Below are positions 42,234 to 50,772 of a stretch of DNA of 64,000 nt, one piece after another. The position numbers and the translations under genes are program-made. Source of the stretch: Sulfurospirillum sp. SCADC (GTDB lineage Bacteria; Campylobacterota; Campylobacteria; Campylobacterales; Sulfurospirillaceae). The notes beneath the pieces were generated by a model that saw nothing but the letters and a program-made list of their open reading frames with translations, did no database searches and had not been told where the DNA came from. Positions within the stretch are counted from its first letter, which is position 1; each line of letters starts with the position of its first letter. The stretch spans positions 62,001 to 126,000 of the forward strand of contig NZ_JQGK01000003.1 of the NCBI RefSeq assembly GCF_000743525.1. Direction: 5' to 3'.

Positions 42234-44222
42234 TTAAAACATCTCAGGTCTTCCAAAATGGTAGCCTTGGGAGTAATCAATGCCCATATCGCGTACCATC
42301 TCGTAAATGGCTTCGCTCTCGACAAACTCTGCGACGGTGGTGAGATTTTGCTTTTTGGCAAACAGAACGATGGTCTCAACAATGTGCTGACTGGCGGTGT
42401 TGTGTTTAATATTTTTAATCAAACTTCCATCAATTTTAAGAATGTCAGGCTCATACGAGAGCAGTCGCTCAAAGTTGGAATACCCCGTTCCAAAGTCATC
42501 AATGGCGATCTTAACACCCCGTGCTTTCACTTTTTGGATAAATTGCCTAATGAGTAAAAAGTCTTTAATATCTTCACTCTCCAACAGCTCAAAAATGACG
42601 CGATGTGCCTGTTCTTCATGCGCAATCAAAAGGTGCTCAATGTAGTCGGTGATCTCATCGCGCTCGATGTCATGCACGGAGAGGTTGATGGAGATAGAAA
42701 CGTCGGGTACTTTCAGCAGTGCAGCAAAGGAGTTTTCCAAAACGATCTTGGTGATTTTGGAGTAGTAGCGCCCTTTTTTGGCGATTTCTAAGAAATAAAA
42801 CGGTGTTAAAAGCTGTCCCTCTTCGGTCACAAGGCGTACTAAGGATTCGTATTTTTCTACTTCTTGTGTGATGTTGTTGACGATGGGCTGGAAGCACGAG
42901 ATGATTTTGTGATTGTCAATCGCTGTTTTAATCATATGAATCGTCTCAATATTTTTAAGCGCATTTTCATACTCAATGCCAGAGAGTCCATCCGCGTAGA
43001 CGATGGATTGCTTATGTTCAATCGCATTTTGTATGCCAATTTTGGCGTCTTCAAAGATTTTGAAAATGCCATACGTAAAGCTACAGATCACAGAGATGTC
43101 GTACTCAAGGGAATCGACTTTAACGATATACTCTTTGACATTGGCTAAAAATTGCTCTAAAACAGTGTGGATCTCCTCTTTGCTTGCTTTACAGTTACGG
43201 CGGTCAATCGCAAAGGCATACAAGCCATTCTCAAGGTGATAGACTCTTTGAAATCCCCAACGATTGGGCATCAGATAGAGCATATTTTTACCAAACGCCA
43301 TTTCGATTTTTTCGACACTGGCTTTGTCATAAAACTTCTCTAAGATGGTGTAGTCTTCGATTTGCACCAAGATCAGCACCGAAAGACGATTTGCTTCTAA
43401 AAAATCAAAAAGTTGCTTTTTATCGCTCATAATCGCGGTAATGTCATGGCGCAACGAGATGTACTCTTCCACCTCACCGTTAGGATTTAAAATGGGCTGG
43501 ATGGTCGTTTTGACATAGTAGGTATCGCCGTTTTTTGCACGGTTTTTCACGATGCCTTGCCATGTTTTTTTCTCATCCTTAATCGTTTTCCACAGATCCC
43601 TAAAAGCGGTTTTAGGCATATCAGGATGGCGAATGATATTGTGCGATTTTCCAAGAAGCTCCTCTTTGGTGTACCCAGAAATTTGGCAAAATTTATCATT
43701 GACAAACGTGATGATCCCTTTTGGGTCGGTTTTTGAGATGATGGAGCTTAGATTGGTGATGTTTTCATACTGTTTGAGTAAGAGCACATTTTTGGTATTT
43801 TGATACCGAAGGTGAATTTTTTCGATCACTTTGTGCAATGTTCGGATCAGCTGCGAGATATTGAGTGGTTTGAGCAGATACCCATCCACGCCAGCTTCTA
43901 TGGTCTGAGTGAGAAAGTTTGACTCATGGTGCGCTGAGAGAACGATGATCGCCACATCAGCGCTGATCGTTCGGATGCGCTGTATCAGCTCGATGCCATT
44001 CATGCGTGGCATCGTAATGTCGGTAATGACAAGGTCGATCTTTGCGTGCGAATCGGCATACAGACGCGCACCATCCTCGCCGTCTTCGCCTACAATGATC
44101 GTGTCGAAAAATTCTGAAAAAAGACTGGTGGCGGCATGCCTTGCTTGTGGATCATCTTCAATGTAAAGAAGCGTCATTCCCCGACTCATCTGCTTCAACG
44201 ATGCTATTTGCTTGCGCTCCAT
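42234..44222 (-). CDS. Response regulator with PAS, degenerate GGDEF and EAL domains
   Basis: Up to 662 residues. Receiver domain (YIEDDP; phosphoacceptor in DLVITDITMP), PAS/PAC (~155-270, with GKSHNIIRHPDMPKTAFRDL), a GGDEF-like region without a GGDEF motif, and an EAL domain (CFQPIVNNITQEVEKYESLVR, IDDFGTGYSN) that should hydrolyse cyclic di-GMP. The EAL signature is ESL here. The start is uncertain: ATG 44222 overlaps the upstream gene by 65 bases, while ATGs about 45-60 bases further in would remove the unneeded leader. It is coupled to the psd gene. Confidence 0.9.
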   Translation of the reverse strand: MERKQIASLKQMSRGMTLLYIEDDPQARHAATSLFSEFFDTIIVGEDGEDGARLYADSHAKIDLVITDITMPRMNGIELIQRIRTISADVAIIVLSAHHESNFLTQTIEAGVDGYLLKPLNISQLIRTLHKVIEKIHLRYQNTKNVLLLKQYENITNLSSIISKTDPKGIITFVNDKFCQISGYTKEELLGKSHNIIRHPDMPKTAFRDLWKTIKDEKKTWQGIVKNRAKNGDTYYVKTTIQPILNPNGEVEEYISLRHDITAIMSDKKQLFDFLEANRLSVLILVQIEDYTILEKFYDKASVEKIEMAFGKNMLYLMPNRWGFQRVYHLENGLYAFAIDRRNCKASKEEIHTVLEQFLANVKEYIVKVDSLEYDISVICSFTYGIFKIFEDAKIGIQNAIEHKQSIVYADGLSGIEYENALKNIETIHMIKTAIDNHKIISCFQPIVNNITQEVEKYESLVRLVTEEGQLLTPFYFLEIAKKGRYYSKITKIVLENSFAALLKVPDVSISINLSVHDIERDEITDYIEHLLIAHEEQAHRVIFELLESEDIKDFLLIRQFIQKVKARGVKIAIDDFGTGYSNFERLLSYEPDILKIDGSLIKNIKHNTASQHIVETIVLFAKKQNLTTVAEFVESEAIYEMVRDMGIDYSQGYHFGRPEMF

Positions 44223-45048
44223 AGCGTATTCCCCCTATTGGTTGCCCGAATTTGACATGACCTATGTTGCCAAGGTTAAGATCGATAGACTCTTTTTCAA
44301 ACAGCATGACAATGGTTGATCCCATTTCAAAATGACCCAATTCATCGCCTTTTGAGAGCGAAAGATCGTCATACTGATAACATTGTTGAAGGCTAGATTT
44401 GGCATTTGTCTGAATGTTGGCATCAAAAGTAAATGCCATTTTACCCACATTTAAAGCGCCAACAAAGACCATGTAAAAGAGTCTATTTTCTTTAGTGTAA
44501 CATTCTAGCACAACACGCTCGTTTTCGATGAAAAGTCCCTCAATTTTACGAAGCCATGTGAAATTTACGGGATAAAGTTTCCCTGGAAGGTGCACCGCTT
44601 TGGCAATGCGCATATCAATCGGTGCATGATACCGATGATAATCACGCGGCGAGAGGTAAAAGTTGACAAACATTCCACCCTCCAACCGCGCTTTTTTCTC
44701 TTTGGCGATGTAATCGCCCAAAAGGCGTCTCACATCGTAGCTAAATCCTTTTATCTGTAACGCAAGCTGCGCTTCAATGATGCCAAAAGCGCTTATAAAA
44801 CTATCGCAAGGCGAGATCACGGTTGTATCGTTGATGTTAAAAAGACGGCGCGTTTTAAAACGCCTTGTAAAAAAGGCATTCAGACTTTTGTAAGAAGAAG
44901 CTTCTTCAAATTCCGTCAAATCAACCTTCATCATCGCCGTATACGATTGGTTGATGATGCGTTGTAGAGCGCTTGGGAACTCTTTGGACGCAAAAACACC
45001 AAAAAGACGAGACGCAATAGAACTTTTAAAGTTAGGGTAACGTTGCAT
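44158..45048 (-). CDS. psd: Phosphatidylserine decarboxylase
   Basis: 296 residues. The SPRDYHRYHAPID segment (residues ~130-143) is the conserved block of the family. The self-cleavage site is MGSTIV (residues ~245), where serine becomes the pyruvoyl cofactor. The product converts phosphatidylserine to phosphatidylethanolamine at the inner membrane. The C-terminal ~40 residues extend past the usual end of the alpha chain and overlap the start of the signalling gene, so the tail may be poorly conserved. Confidence 0.92.
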   Translation of the reverse strand: MQRYPNFKSSIASRLFGVFASKEFPSALQRIINQSYTAMMKVDLTEFEEASSYKSLNAFFTRRFKTRRLFNINDTTVISPCDSFISAFGIIEAQLALQIKGFSYDVRRLLGDYIAKEKKARLEGGMFVNFYLSPRDYHRYHAPIDMRIAKAVHLPGKLYPVNFTWLRKIEGLFIENERVVLECYTKENRLFYMVFVGALNVGKMAFTFDANIQTNAKSSLQQCYQYDDLSLSKGDELGHFEMGSTIVMLFEKESIDLNLGNIGHVKFGQPIGGIRYGAQANSIVEADESGNDASLH

Positions 45049-45136
45049 GAGACTCTTTCGATTGATAAATTTCTTTGGAAGATTTGATTATAGCGAATCA
45101 ATACGCTTCTTGCAAAAAATGTGATATATTTGCGCC

Positions 45137-46528
45137 ATGAAAACAACACAAACCCACTCTTTTGAGCAACTCATCACCAATGCGGACATGTTAGCCAACC
45201 TCACACAACTTGGCTACACCACCATGACGCCCATCCAAGAAGCATCGTTAGTGTACATCATCGAAGGGCGCGACATCGTCGCCAAAGCGAAAACCGGCAG
45301 TGGCAAGACCGCCGCGTTTGGTTTGCCGCTTCTTTTAGCTTTACATGTAAACTCCATGCGCATTCAGTCTGTCGTACTCTGCCCAACGCGCGAACTTGCC
45401 GAACAAGTCAGCGCGGAGCTTAGACGACTCGCCAGATTTGCGCATAACATTAAAATCGTCACGCTGTGTGGTGGAACGCGTTTTGTACCGCAGTGCATCA
45501 ACCTAGAGCATGGCGCGCACATCGTGGTCGGAACGCCGGGGCGCATTTTGCAACATTTGCAAGAGAAAACCATTAACTTTGAGCAGATTAAAACGCTCGT
45601 CCTCGATGAAGCAGACCGTATGCTCGACATGGGTTTTTACGAAGACATCGAGAAGATCATCGCCAAAATGCCTGCAAAACGTCAAACCTTGCTTTTTTCC
45701 GCCACCTTTCCCAAAGAGATCGAGCGCATGTGCAACGAAGTGCAAAACGATGCTTTACATGTAAGCATCGAAGAAGAGGCAACCACCTCACCCAACATCA
45801 CCCAAATCTGCTACACCGTCGAACCACGCGAAAAAGAGGCCGCACTCAAAGGCGTTTTGTTAGAGAGCGATGCCAAGTCAGTCATCATCTTTTGTAAAAC
45901 CAAAGTGGGCGTCGCCGAGCTTCAAGGTTACCTGTTAGATGAAGGCTTTGATGCACTTAGTTTGCATGGTGATTTAGAACAGATCGACCGCGACGAGCAC
46001 CTGCTACTTTTCGCCAACGGCAGTGCCCAAATCCTCGTAGCCACCGACCTTGCCTCACGCGGACTGGACGTCAAAGATGTCGAGATGGTCATCAACTACG
46101 AACTCCCTCAAACGATGGAAATCTACACCCACCGAATCGGTCGAACAGGGCGCATGGAAAAAGAAGGCATGGCAGTCAGCTTCGTCACGCCAAGAGAAGA
46201 GGGCTTCTTTGAAGAGCTCACAGAGGCAAATTTTGCCTTTACATGTAAACGCATCAGCGACCTAAATCCAACCCTCTCAAAGCCCAAAAAAGCCCTGTGC
46301 ATCACGCTCTGCATCGACGCAGGCAAAAAACACAAAATGCGCGCAGGCGACATCTTGGGAACGCTCACCAAAGACTTGGGTCTGGAGGCTGGGATCATTG
46401 GAAAAATTGACATCTTAGAGAAGTTTTCTTACGTCGCCATAGCGCGCGAATATGCCGATAAAGCGTTTGATGGGCTGTGTGCTACGACGATTAAAAATAG
46501 ACGGTTTAAGATTTGGAAGTTGGGGTAA
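45137..46528 (+). CDS. dbpA: ATP-dependent RNA helicase DbpA
   Basis: 463 residues. The DEAD-box motifs are all present: Q motif (TTMTPIQEASL), AKTGSGKT, PTRELAEQ, DEAD, SAT, and RIGRTGR. The C-terminal ~70 residues (KKHKMRAGDILGTLTKDLGL through FKIWKLG) are the DbpA RNA-binding domain that recognises 23S rRNA hairpin 92. It aids large-subunit assembly. Three TTACATGTAA copies lie in frame (LHVN, LHVS, FTCK), two between and one within conserved motif regions. Confidence 0.94.
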   Translation: MKTTQTHSFEQLITNADMLANLTQLGYTTMTPIQEASLVYIIEGRDIVAKAKTGSGKTAAFGLPLLLALHVNSMRIQSVVLCPTRELAEQVSAELRRLARFAHNIKIVTLCGGTRFVPQCINLEHGAHIVVGTPGRILQHLQEKTINFEQIKTLVLDEADRMLDMGFYEDIEKIIAKMPAKRQTLLFSATFPKEIERMCNEVQNDALHVSIEEEATTSPNITQICYTVEPREKEAALKGVLLESDAKSVIIFCKTKVGVAELQGYLLDEGFDALSLHGDLEQIDRDEHLLLFANGSAQILVATDLASRGLDVKDVEMVINYELPQTMEIYTHRIGRTGRMEKEGMAVSFVTPREEGFFEELTEANFAFTCKRISDLNPTLSKPKKALCITLCIDAGKKHKMRAGDILGTLTKDLGLEAGIIGKIDILEKFSYVAIAREYADKAFDGLCATTIKNRRFKIWKLG

Positions 46529-46636
46529 GAATAGTGTTTTTTAAAATATATATAAAATTTGTTAAAAATTTACAAAAATAAGCTTTATTTTGTTTTTATA
46601 GTGATATTATATAGGTAATAAAACGAGGAGTTACTC

Positions 46637-47908
46637 ATGTTAGTACAATTTAGTGTTGATAATTATCGCTCGATTAAAGACAAAGTCACTTTGAGTATGA
46701 TGACCGCCACTAAAGATAAAGAACGATGCTTTAAAATTCGGAATTATGAGCTATTAAATAGTGCTGTTATTTACGGAGCAAATGCAAGCGGGAAAAGCAA
46801 TCTTTTACGGGCTATGTCATTTATGAAGAATATCGTTCTTAATAAAATGAAAGTCATTCAATCAACAGATACACTTCCACATGATCCTTTTAAGCTTAAT
46901 ACTACAACACAAGATGCATCCAGTACATTTGAAATCATTTTTTTTATTGATACGGTTAAATACCGCTATGGTTTTGAAATTGATGATACAACCGTCTATA
47001 CTGAATGGTTATACGCTGATGAAAAAGGCAAAGAAGCCAAACTTTTTTATCGTGAAATGGGTGAGGAAGAGTATGTTAACCTTTCTTTTAAAGAAGGGTA
47101 TCAATTTTTTGACAAAAAAAATACAAAAATTACTATCTCTAAAAACCAACTTTTTCTTTGGAAGTGCGATCAGAATGATGGTGAAATTTCTAAAAGTATT
47201 TTAAACTGGTTCAAACATTTTAATATTATCAATGGTGTTGAACATGATGGATATATTAATTACACGATGCAAAAAATGGAAGATGTGAATTTTAGAAAAG
47301 AAATTATCAAGTTTGTCAAGACAGCGGATATTGGAATTGAAGATATTATCTTAGAAGAAAATGATATTCCTAAAGAGATGCTAGAGAAAATACCTTTGCC
47401 TGATGAATTAAGGCAGAAATTTTTAGAAGATGGCGGTTTGAAACAAGTAGATATAAATACCTATCATGCAAAATATGATGAAAAAAATAGTGTAGTAGGT
47501 AAAGAAGTTTTTGAGTTAGATGATGAAGAATCATTAGGTACACGTAAATTTTTCAAAATGTCAGCACCGATTTTAAATACCTTACAAGAAGGCAAAATTT
47601 TAGCGATTGATGAACTTGATGCAAGTTTGCATCCAATGCTCACCATGCACCTCATTAAACTTTTTCATGACCCAAAAGTGAACACAAAGAATGCCCAATT
47701 GATTTTCACAACGCATGATACCAACCTTTTAAAGCCACATTTGTTTAGACGAGATCAAATTTGGTTTACGGAAAAAGACGTGTATGGTTCTACTCATCTG
47801 AATGCGTTAGCAGAGTTTAAAGATGTACGAAAAGACGCAGATTTTGAGAAAGAGTATATTCAAGGAAAATACGGAGCCATCCCGTATCTTGGAAAGTTTG
47901 AGTTTTAG
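46637..47908 (+). CDS. RloA-like AAA ATPase (AAA_15/AAA_21 family)
   Basis: 423 residues. An ABC/SMC-type ATPase: MLVQFSVDNYRSIKDKVTLS at the N-terminus, Walker A GANASGKSNLL near 50, Walker B LAIDELDASLHPML near 335 and the H-loop IFTTHDTNLL. Such proteins with an RloB partner are found beside restriction systems in Campylobacter and in abortive-infection (AbiL-type) modules. GAGGAG precedes the ATG. The region is AT-rich compared with its neighbours, which suggests acquisition. RloB follows two bases after the stop. Confidence 0.85.
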   Translation: MLVQFSVDNYRSIKDKVTLSMMTATKDKERCFKIRNYELLNSAVIYGANASGKSNLLRAMSFMKNIVLNKMKVIQSTDTLPHDPFKLNTTTQDASSTFEIIFFIDTVKYRYGFEIDDTTVYTEWLYADEKGKEAKLFYREMGEEEYVNLSFKEGYQFFDKKNTKITISKNQLFLWKCDQNDGEISKSILNWFKHFNIINGVEHDGYINYTMQKMEDVNFRKEIIKFVKTADIGIEDIILEENDIPKEMLEKIPLPDELRQKFLEDGGLKQVDINTYHAKYDEKNSVVGKEVFELDDEESLGTRKFFKMSAPILNTLQEGKILAIDELDASLHPMLTMHLIKLFHDPKVNTKNAQLIFTTHDTNLLKPHLFRRDQIWFTEKDVYGSTHLNALAEFKDVRKDADFEKEYIQGKYGAIPYLGKFEF

Positions 47909-47910
47909 CT

Positions 47911-48639
47911 ATGAGAAGAAAAGATAAAGAGGCTGAACAAGCACGAAAAAGAGAGCAAACCAAACAGGAATTAAAACGTACAATTGCAACGAAAGAGCAA
48001 ATTCCTGACATTATCATAGCTTGTGAAGATGAGGCTTCTGCGCCTACTTATTTTAAAGCACTTATTGGACAGTTAAGAGAGTCACGAAAAATTACACCAG
48101 ACTCTTTTGTCATTGCAAAACATACTAATACCCATCCTACAGGAATTTTGGAAGACTTAAAAAAGCATCGATGTAAATTTAGTGGTAAAAGCTATAAAGA
48201 TTTTAAACACAAATGGATTGTGATCGATAGAGATAAAGAACACGTAAATGGCGGAGGACATAGTCCCGAAGATTTTAACAGTGCGTTAGCCCAAGCTAAA
48301 AGTTTAAAAGTTGATGTGGCTTATTCTAACGATGCGTTTGAATTGTGGTATTTACTTCATTTTAACCCTCGTGAAACAGCCATTTTAAGAGATGAACTTT
48401 TAACACAAGTGATAGAAAAATTGCAAGCTCGTAATGAGTCTAAATTTGGACAACTTGATAAAGATACCATTAAACAAGCTACTTTTACAAAACTTATTTT
48501 TGATGAACTTCAGGCTTTGCAAGAAACTGCCATTAAAAATGCAGAAAGATTAATGGCATCTTATGAAGTAGCTCATAATCCAGAAAATGACAATCCCTCA
48601 ACGACAGACAGTACATGTATTAGTGAAATTGTTAAATAG
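47911..48639 (+). CDS. RloB-family protein
   Basis: 242 residues. The sequence starts with a charged helix (RRKDKEAEQARKREQTKQ) and contains IIIACEDEASAPTYFKALIG, HKWIVIDRDKEHV and NDAFELWYLLHF, the pattern of RloB domains, which resemble Toprim nucleases (E...DxD). It partners RloA, predicted to be an ATP-dependent nuclease system acting in phage defence. The strength of the assignment is family-level; no target is known. Confidence 0.82.
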   Translation: MRRKDKEAEQARKREQTKQELKRTIATKEQIPDIIIACEDEASAPTYFKALIGQLRESRKITPDSFVIAKHTNTHPTGILEDLKKHRCKFSGKSYKDFKHKWIVIDRDKEHVNGGGHSPEDFNSALAQAKSLKVDVAYSNDAFELWYLLHFNPRETAILRDELLTQVIEKLQARNESKFGQLDKDTIKQATFTKLIFDELQALQETAIKNAERLMASYEVAHNPENDNPSTTDSTCISEIVK

Positions 48640-48670
48640 TTTATGGATAGAATAAATTGCGGATATATTT

Positions 48671-48699
48671 AATGCCTAAAAAGGCTATATTTAGGCATT
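48671..48699 (+). terminator. Terminator after the RloA/RloB genes
   Basis: AATGCCTAAA (48671-48680) pairs with TTTAGGCATT (48690-48699), followed by T-rich sequence. The two 12-bp direct repeats AATTGCGGATAT (48655 and 48721) flank it. Confidence 0.75.
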
Positions 48700-48750
48700 T
48701 TTACACTTTTTATCCTCAATAATTGCGGATATTTTTGCGCATCTTTTAGC

Positions 48751-49362
48751 TTAACCTCTCACCGCTTTCAACCAGTTATAAATCGTAGCCTTCGAGACAT
48801 TTAAAACCGAGCAGATATACCCCACAACATTGCGAATGGCGAAGATGCCTTCACTCTCTAAAAAAACCACCAACTCTTTTTTGTCATCACTCGAAAGACC
48901 TGAGAGGGCGATGTTTTTAATACTCAAATATTTCTCTATCGTCTCATCGGTGTGTTCTCTCCAACTTTGGGAAAAAAGCACGGAGGGTTTGGGTGCGGAG
49001 TCGTTTACATGTAAAAAGCCTTTGAGCGACTCAAACAGCGATTCTATCGGTTCTGTGTTGTAGTTAATGCAGATCATCCCGATGGGTTTTTCCTCCGCGT
49101 CTCGCACGATGATGCTCACCGCTTTGAGGCGTTTGCCTTCACTGCTGGTTTTATCGTACGGGCCGACCCAATTTTCTTTGATGCTGTTTAGGTCTTTGAG
49201 CTCGCTTATCATCGCATCGCCGACGCGACGTTTGGAGAAGGCATTGACGATGTGGACGAGTTTTTTGGCTTCAAGATCGTGCATGACGACTTCGACATTG
49301 GGGTAAAACAGTTTTGCTATGGCATCGCACAAGGCGACATAAGGTTTGAGCTCTTTTTTCAT
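48751..49362 (-). CDS. DauR/YheO-like transcriptional regulator
   Basis: 203 residues from ATG 49362; a TTG nine codons earlier is possible but unlikely. The N-terminal half is a YheO-like PAS domain (YVALCDAIAKLFYPNVEVVM, IGMICINYNTEPIESLF). The C-terminal 60 residues are a DauR-type helix-turn-helix (IRNVVGYICSVLNVSKATIY). Proteins of this family sense amino acid derivatives, for example D-arginine, and control adjacent dehydrogenases. It is transcribed divergently from the dehydrogenase gene at 49452, with an operator-like palindrome between. One TTTACATGTAAA lies within. Confidence 0.85.
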   Translation of the reverse strand: MKKELKPYVALCDAIAKLFYPNVEVVMHDLEAKKLVHIVNAFSKRRVGDAMISELKDLNSIKENWVGPYDKTSSEGKRLKAVSIIVRDAEEKPIGMICINYNTEPIESLFESLKGFLHVNDSAPKPSVLFSQSWREHTDETIEKYLSIKNIALSGLSSDDKKELVVFLESEGIFAIRNVVGYICSVLNVSKATIYNWLKAVRG

Positions 49363-49396
49363 TCGGAAATCATAACACAACTTTTGCAAAATTATC

Positions 49397-49425
49397 TTGA
49401 TAAAGTGTCTAATTTAGACTATAAT
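49397..49425 (+). promoter_or_regulatory. Promoter with operator palindrome in its spacer
   Basis: TTGATA (49397-49402) and TATAAT (49420-49425) are spaced exactly 17 bp, a near-consensus sigma70 promoter for the dehydrogenase gene. The spacer contains GTCTAATTTAGAC (49407-49419), a perfect palindrome with central T. A repressor there would block the promoter. The divergent DauR-like regulator is the obvious candidate. Confidence 0.7.
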
Positions 49426-49451
49426 TCTAAAAATTATCCCAAGGAATGAAC

Positions 49452-50303
49452 ATGGCAATTGGTTTTATCGGACTAGGCAATTTAGGAACGGCTATTGCAA
49501 AACGGTTAGCAAGCATGGGCGAAGAGGTTTTGGTATGGAACCGAACAAAGGCGAAAGCGGAAGCCAAAGGGTTTGTGTGTGAAAGCTCACCCAAAGCGCT
49601 CTTGGAGAAATGCGACACAGTACTCATGTGTCTGTTTGACTCGGATGGCGTACGCAATGTCTTAACAATGGAGAACGGACTTTTAAGCGCCAATCTCAAA
49701 GACAAAACCATCATCGATCTTTCGACCAACCATTTCAATGACGTGGTTGAGTTTCACGCGATGGTTGAAAAGCAGGGTGGCAGTTACCTTGAGTCGCCTG
49801 TTTTAGGCAGTGTTGTCCCTGCAAGTAAAGGTGAGTTGACCGCTGTTTGCGCTGGGCGTGAGAGTGTTTTTCTTACGTGTAAACCTCTTTTAGAGAAATT
49901 TGCTTCGACGATTTTTCATCTCAAAGAGGCAGGATTTGCAGCGAAGATGAAGCTGATCAATAACCTCTGTTTGGGTTCATTTATGGCAACGATTGCCGAG
50001 TGTGCGGCACTGGGTGAAGCGTGTGGCATCGATAAAAAAGAGCTTTTAGAGATTTTGGGCGCAGGTGGGGGAAAGTCATTGGTGTTGGCGGCTAAAACGC
50101 AAAAGCTCATCGATGAAGATTTTAGTCCGCATTTTAGCACCGCTGCGATCACCAAAGATTTGCATTGTCTGCAAGACTTGGCGTATAGCCTGAACCGTCC
50201 GCTTTACACCGCAAGTGTCACCAAAGAGCTGTTTTCCAAAATGAAAATGAGCGGTTACGGTGACGAAGACTTCAGTTCTATTTACCGACTTTTTAAGGCG
50301 TGA
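49452..50303 (+). CDS. NAD(P)-dependent beta-hydroxyacid dehydrogenase (3-hydroxyisobutyrate/glyoxylate reductase type)
   Basis: 283 residues. AAGGA lies six bases before ATG 49452; an ATG six bases earlier overlaps it and is less likely. The N-terminal Rossmann motif GFIGLGNLGTAIAKRL, the substrate loop SPVLGSVVPASKGELT and the catalytic K in AAKMKLINNLCLGS identify the beta-hydroxyacid dehydrogenase family. It reduces or oxidises short hydroxyacids such as succinic semialdehyde or glyoxylate. The flanking DauR-like regulator suggests substrate-induced expression. The exact substrate is open. Confidence 0.88.
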   Translation: MAIGFIGLGNLGTAIAKRLASMGEEVLVWNRTKAKAEAKGFVCESSPKALLEKCDTVLMCLFDSDGVRNVLTMENGLLSANLKDKTIIDLSTNHFNDVVEFHAMVEKQGGSYLESPVLGSVVPASKGELTAVCAGRESVFLTCKPLLEKFASTIFHLKEAGFAAKMKLINNLCLGSFMATIAECAALGEACGIDKKELLEILGAGGGKSLVLAAKTQKLIDEDFSPHFSTAAITKDLHCLQDLAYSLNRPLYTASVTKELFSKMKMSGYGDEDFSSIYRLFKA

Positions 50304-50308
50304 CAAAA

Positions 50309-50338
50309 AAAGGGCATTTTAATGGTAAAGTGCCCTTT
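50309..50338 (+). terminator. Terminator after the dehydrogenase gene
   Basis: AAAGGGCA (50309-50316) pairs with TGCCCTTT (50331-50338) around a 14-base loop. A further hairpin GATCTCTT...AAAGAGATC lies at ~50504-50530, before the fdh leader gene. The rest of this 250-bp gap is AT-rich with no gene seen. Confidence 0.65.
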
Positions 50339-50552
50339 ACATTTTTCAAAAAACTCTCCCCCTTTTTTCCCTCTTTTTACTGGTACTATCTGCGCACGAT
50401 TTAAATAATATAAAATTTATCTTACTTTAACTATTTAATTTGTAATCTTTCAGTTTTTTAAAATTATTGAAGAGATTATCCGAAAGAATGCCCTTTCTTT
50501 GGGGTGATCTCTTGAAAAATCAAAGAGATCAAAATGACTAAGGAGGTGCAAT

Positions 50553-50750
50553 ATGAACGAAAGTAGACGTGGCTTTGTCAAAAAAGCTGCACTTGTAAGT
50601 GCGGTCGCAACCGTAGGTGTTGTGGGTGTACACGCAAGTTCTGCGGGTTCAAAAAGTACAAGTGGCGTGGTAAAAGGAACGTCTCCAAAAAAAGAGATCA
50701 CCTATACTAAAACTGGAGCATGGGAAGATTATTACAAATCTGCTATGTAA
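50553..50750 (+). CDS. Small Tat-signal protein preceding formate dehydrogenase
   Basis: 65 residues with a strong AGGAGG before ATG. The N-terminus ESRRGFVKKAALVSAVAT is a Tat leader and the mature part is only ~35 residues (KKEITYTKTGAWEDYYKSAM). Such small Tat proteins sit just upstream of fdhA in Campylobacterota. They are proposed to assist FdhA export or maturation. It is not a truncated fdhA: it has its own start and stop and the usual size. Confidence 0.8.
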   Translation: MNESRRGFVKKAALVSAVATVGVVGVHASSAGSKSTSGVVKGTSPKKEITYTKTGAWEDYYKSAM

Positions 50751-50772
50751 ATAAACAAAAGGATAACGCGTT

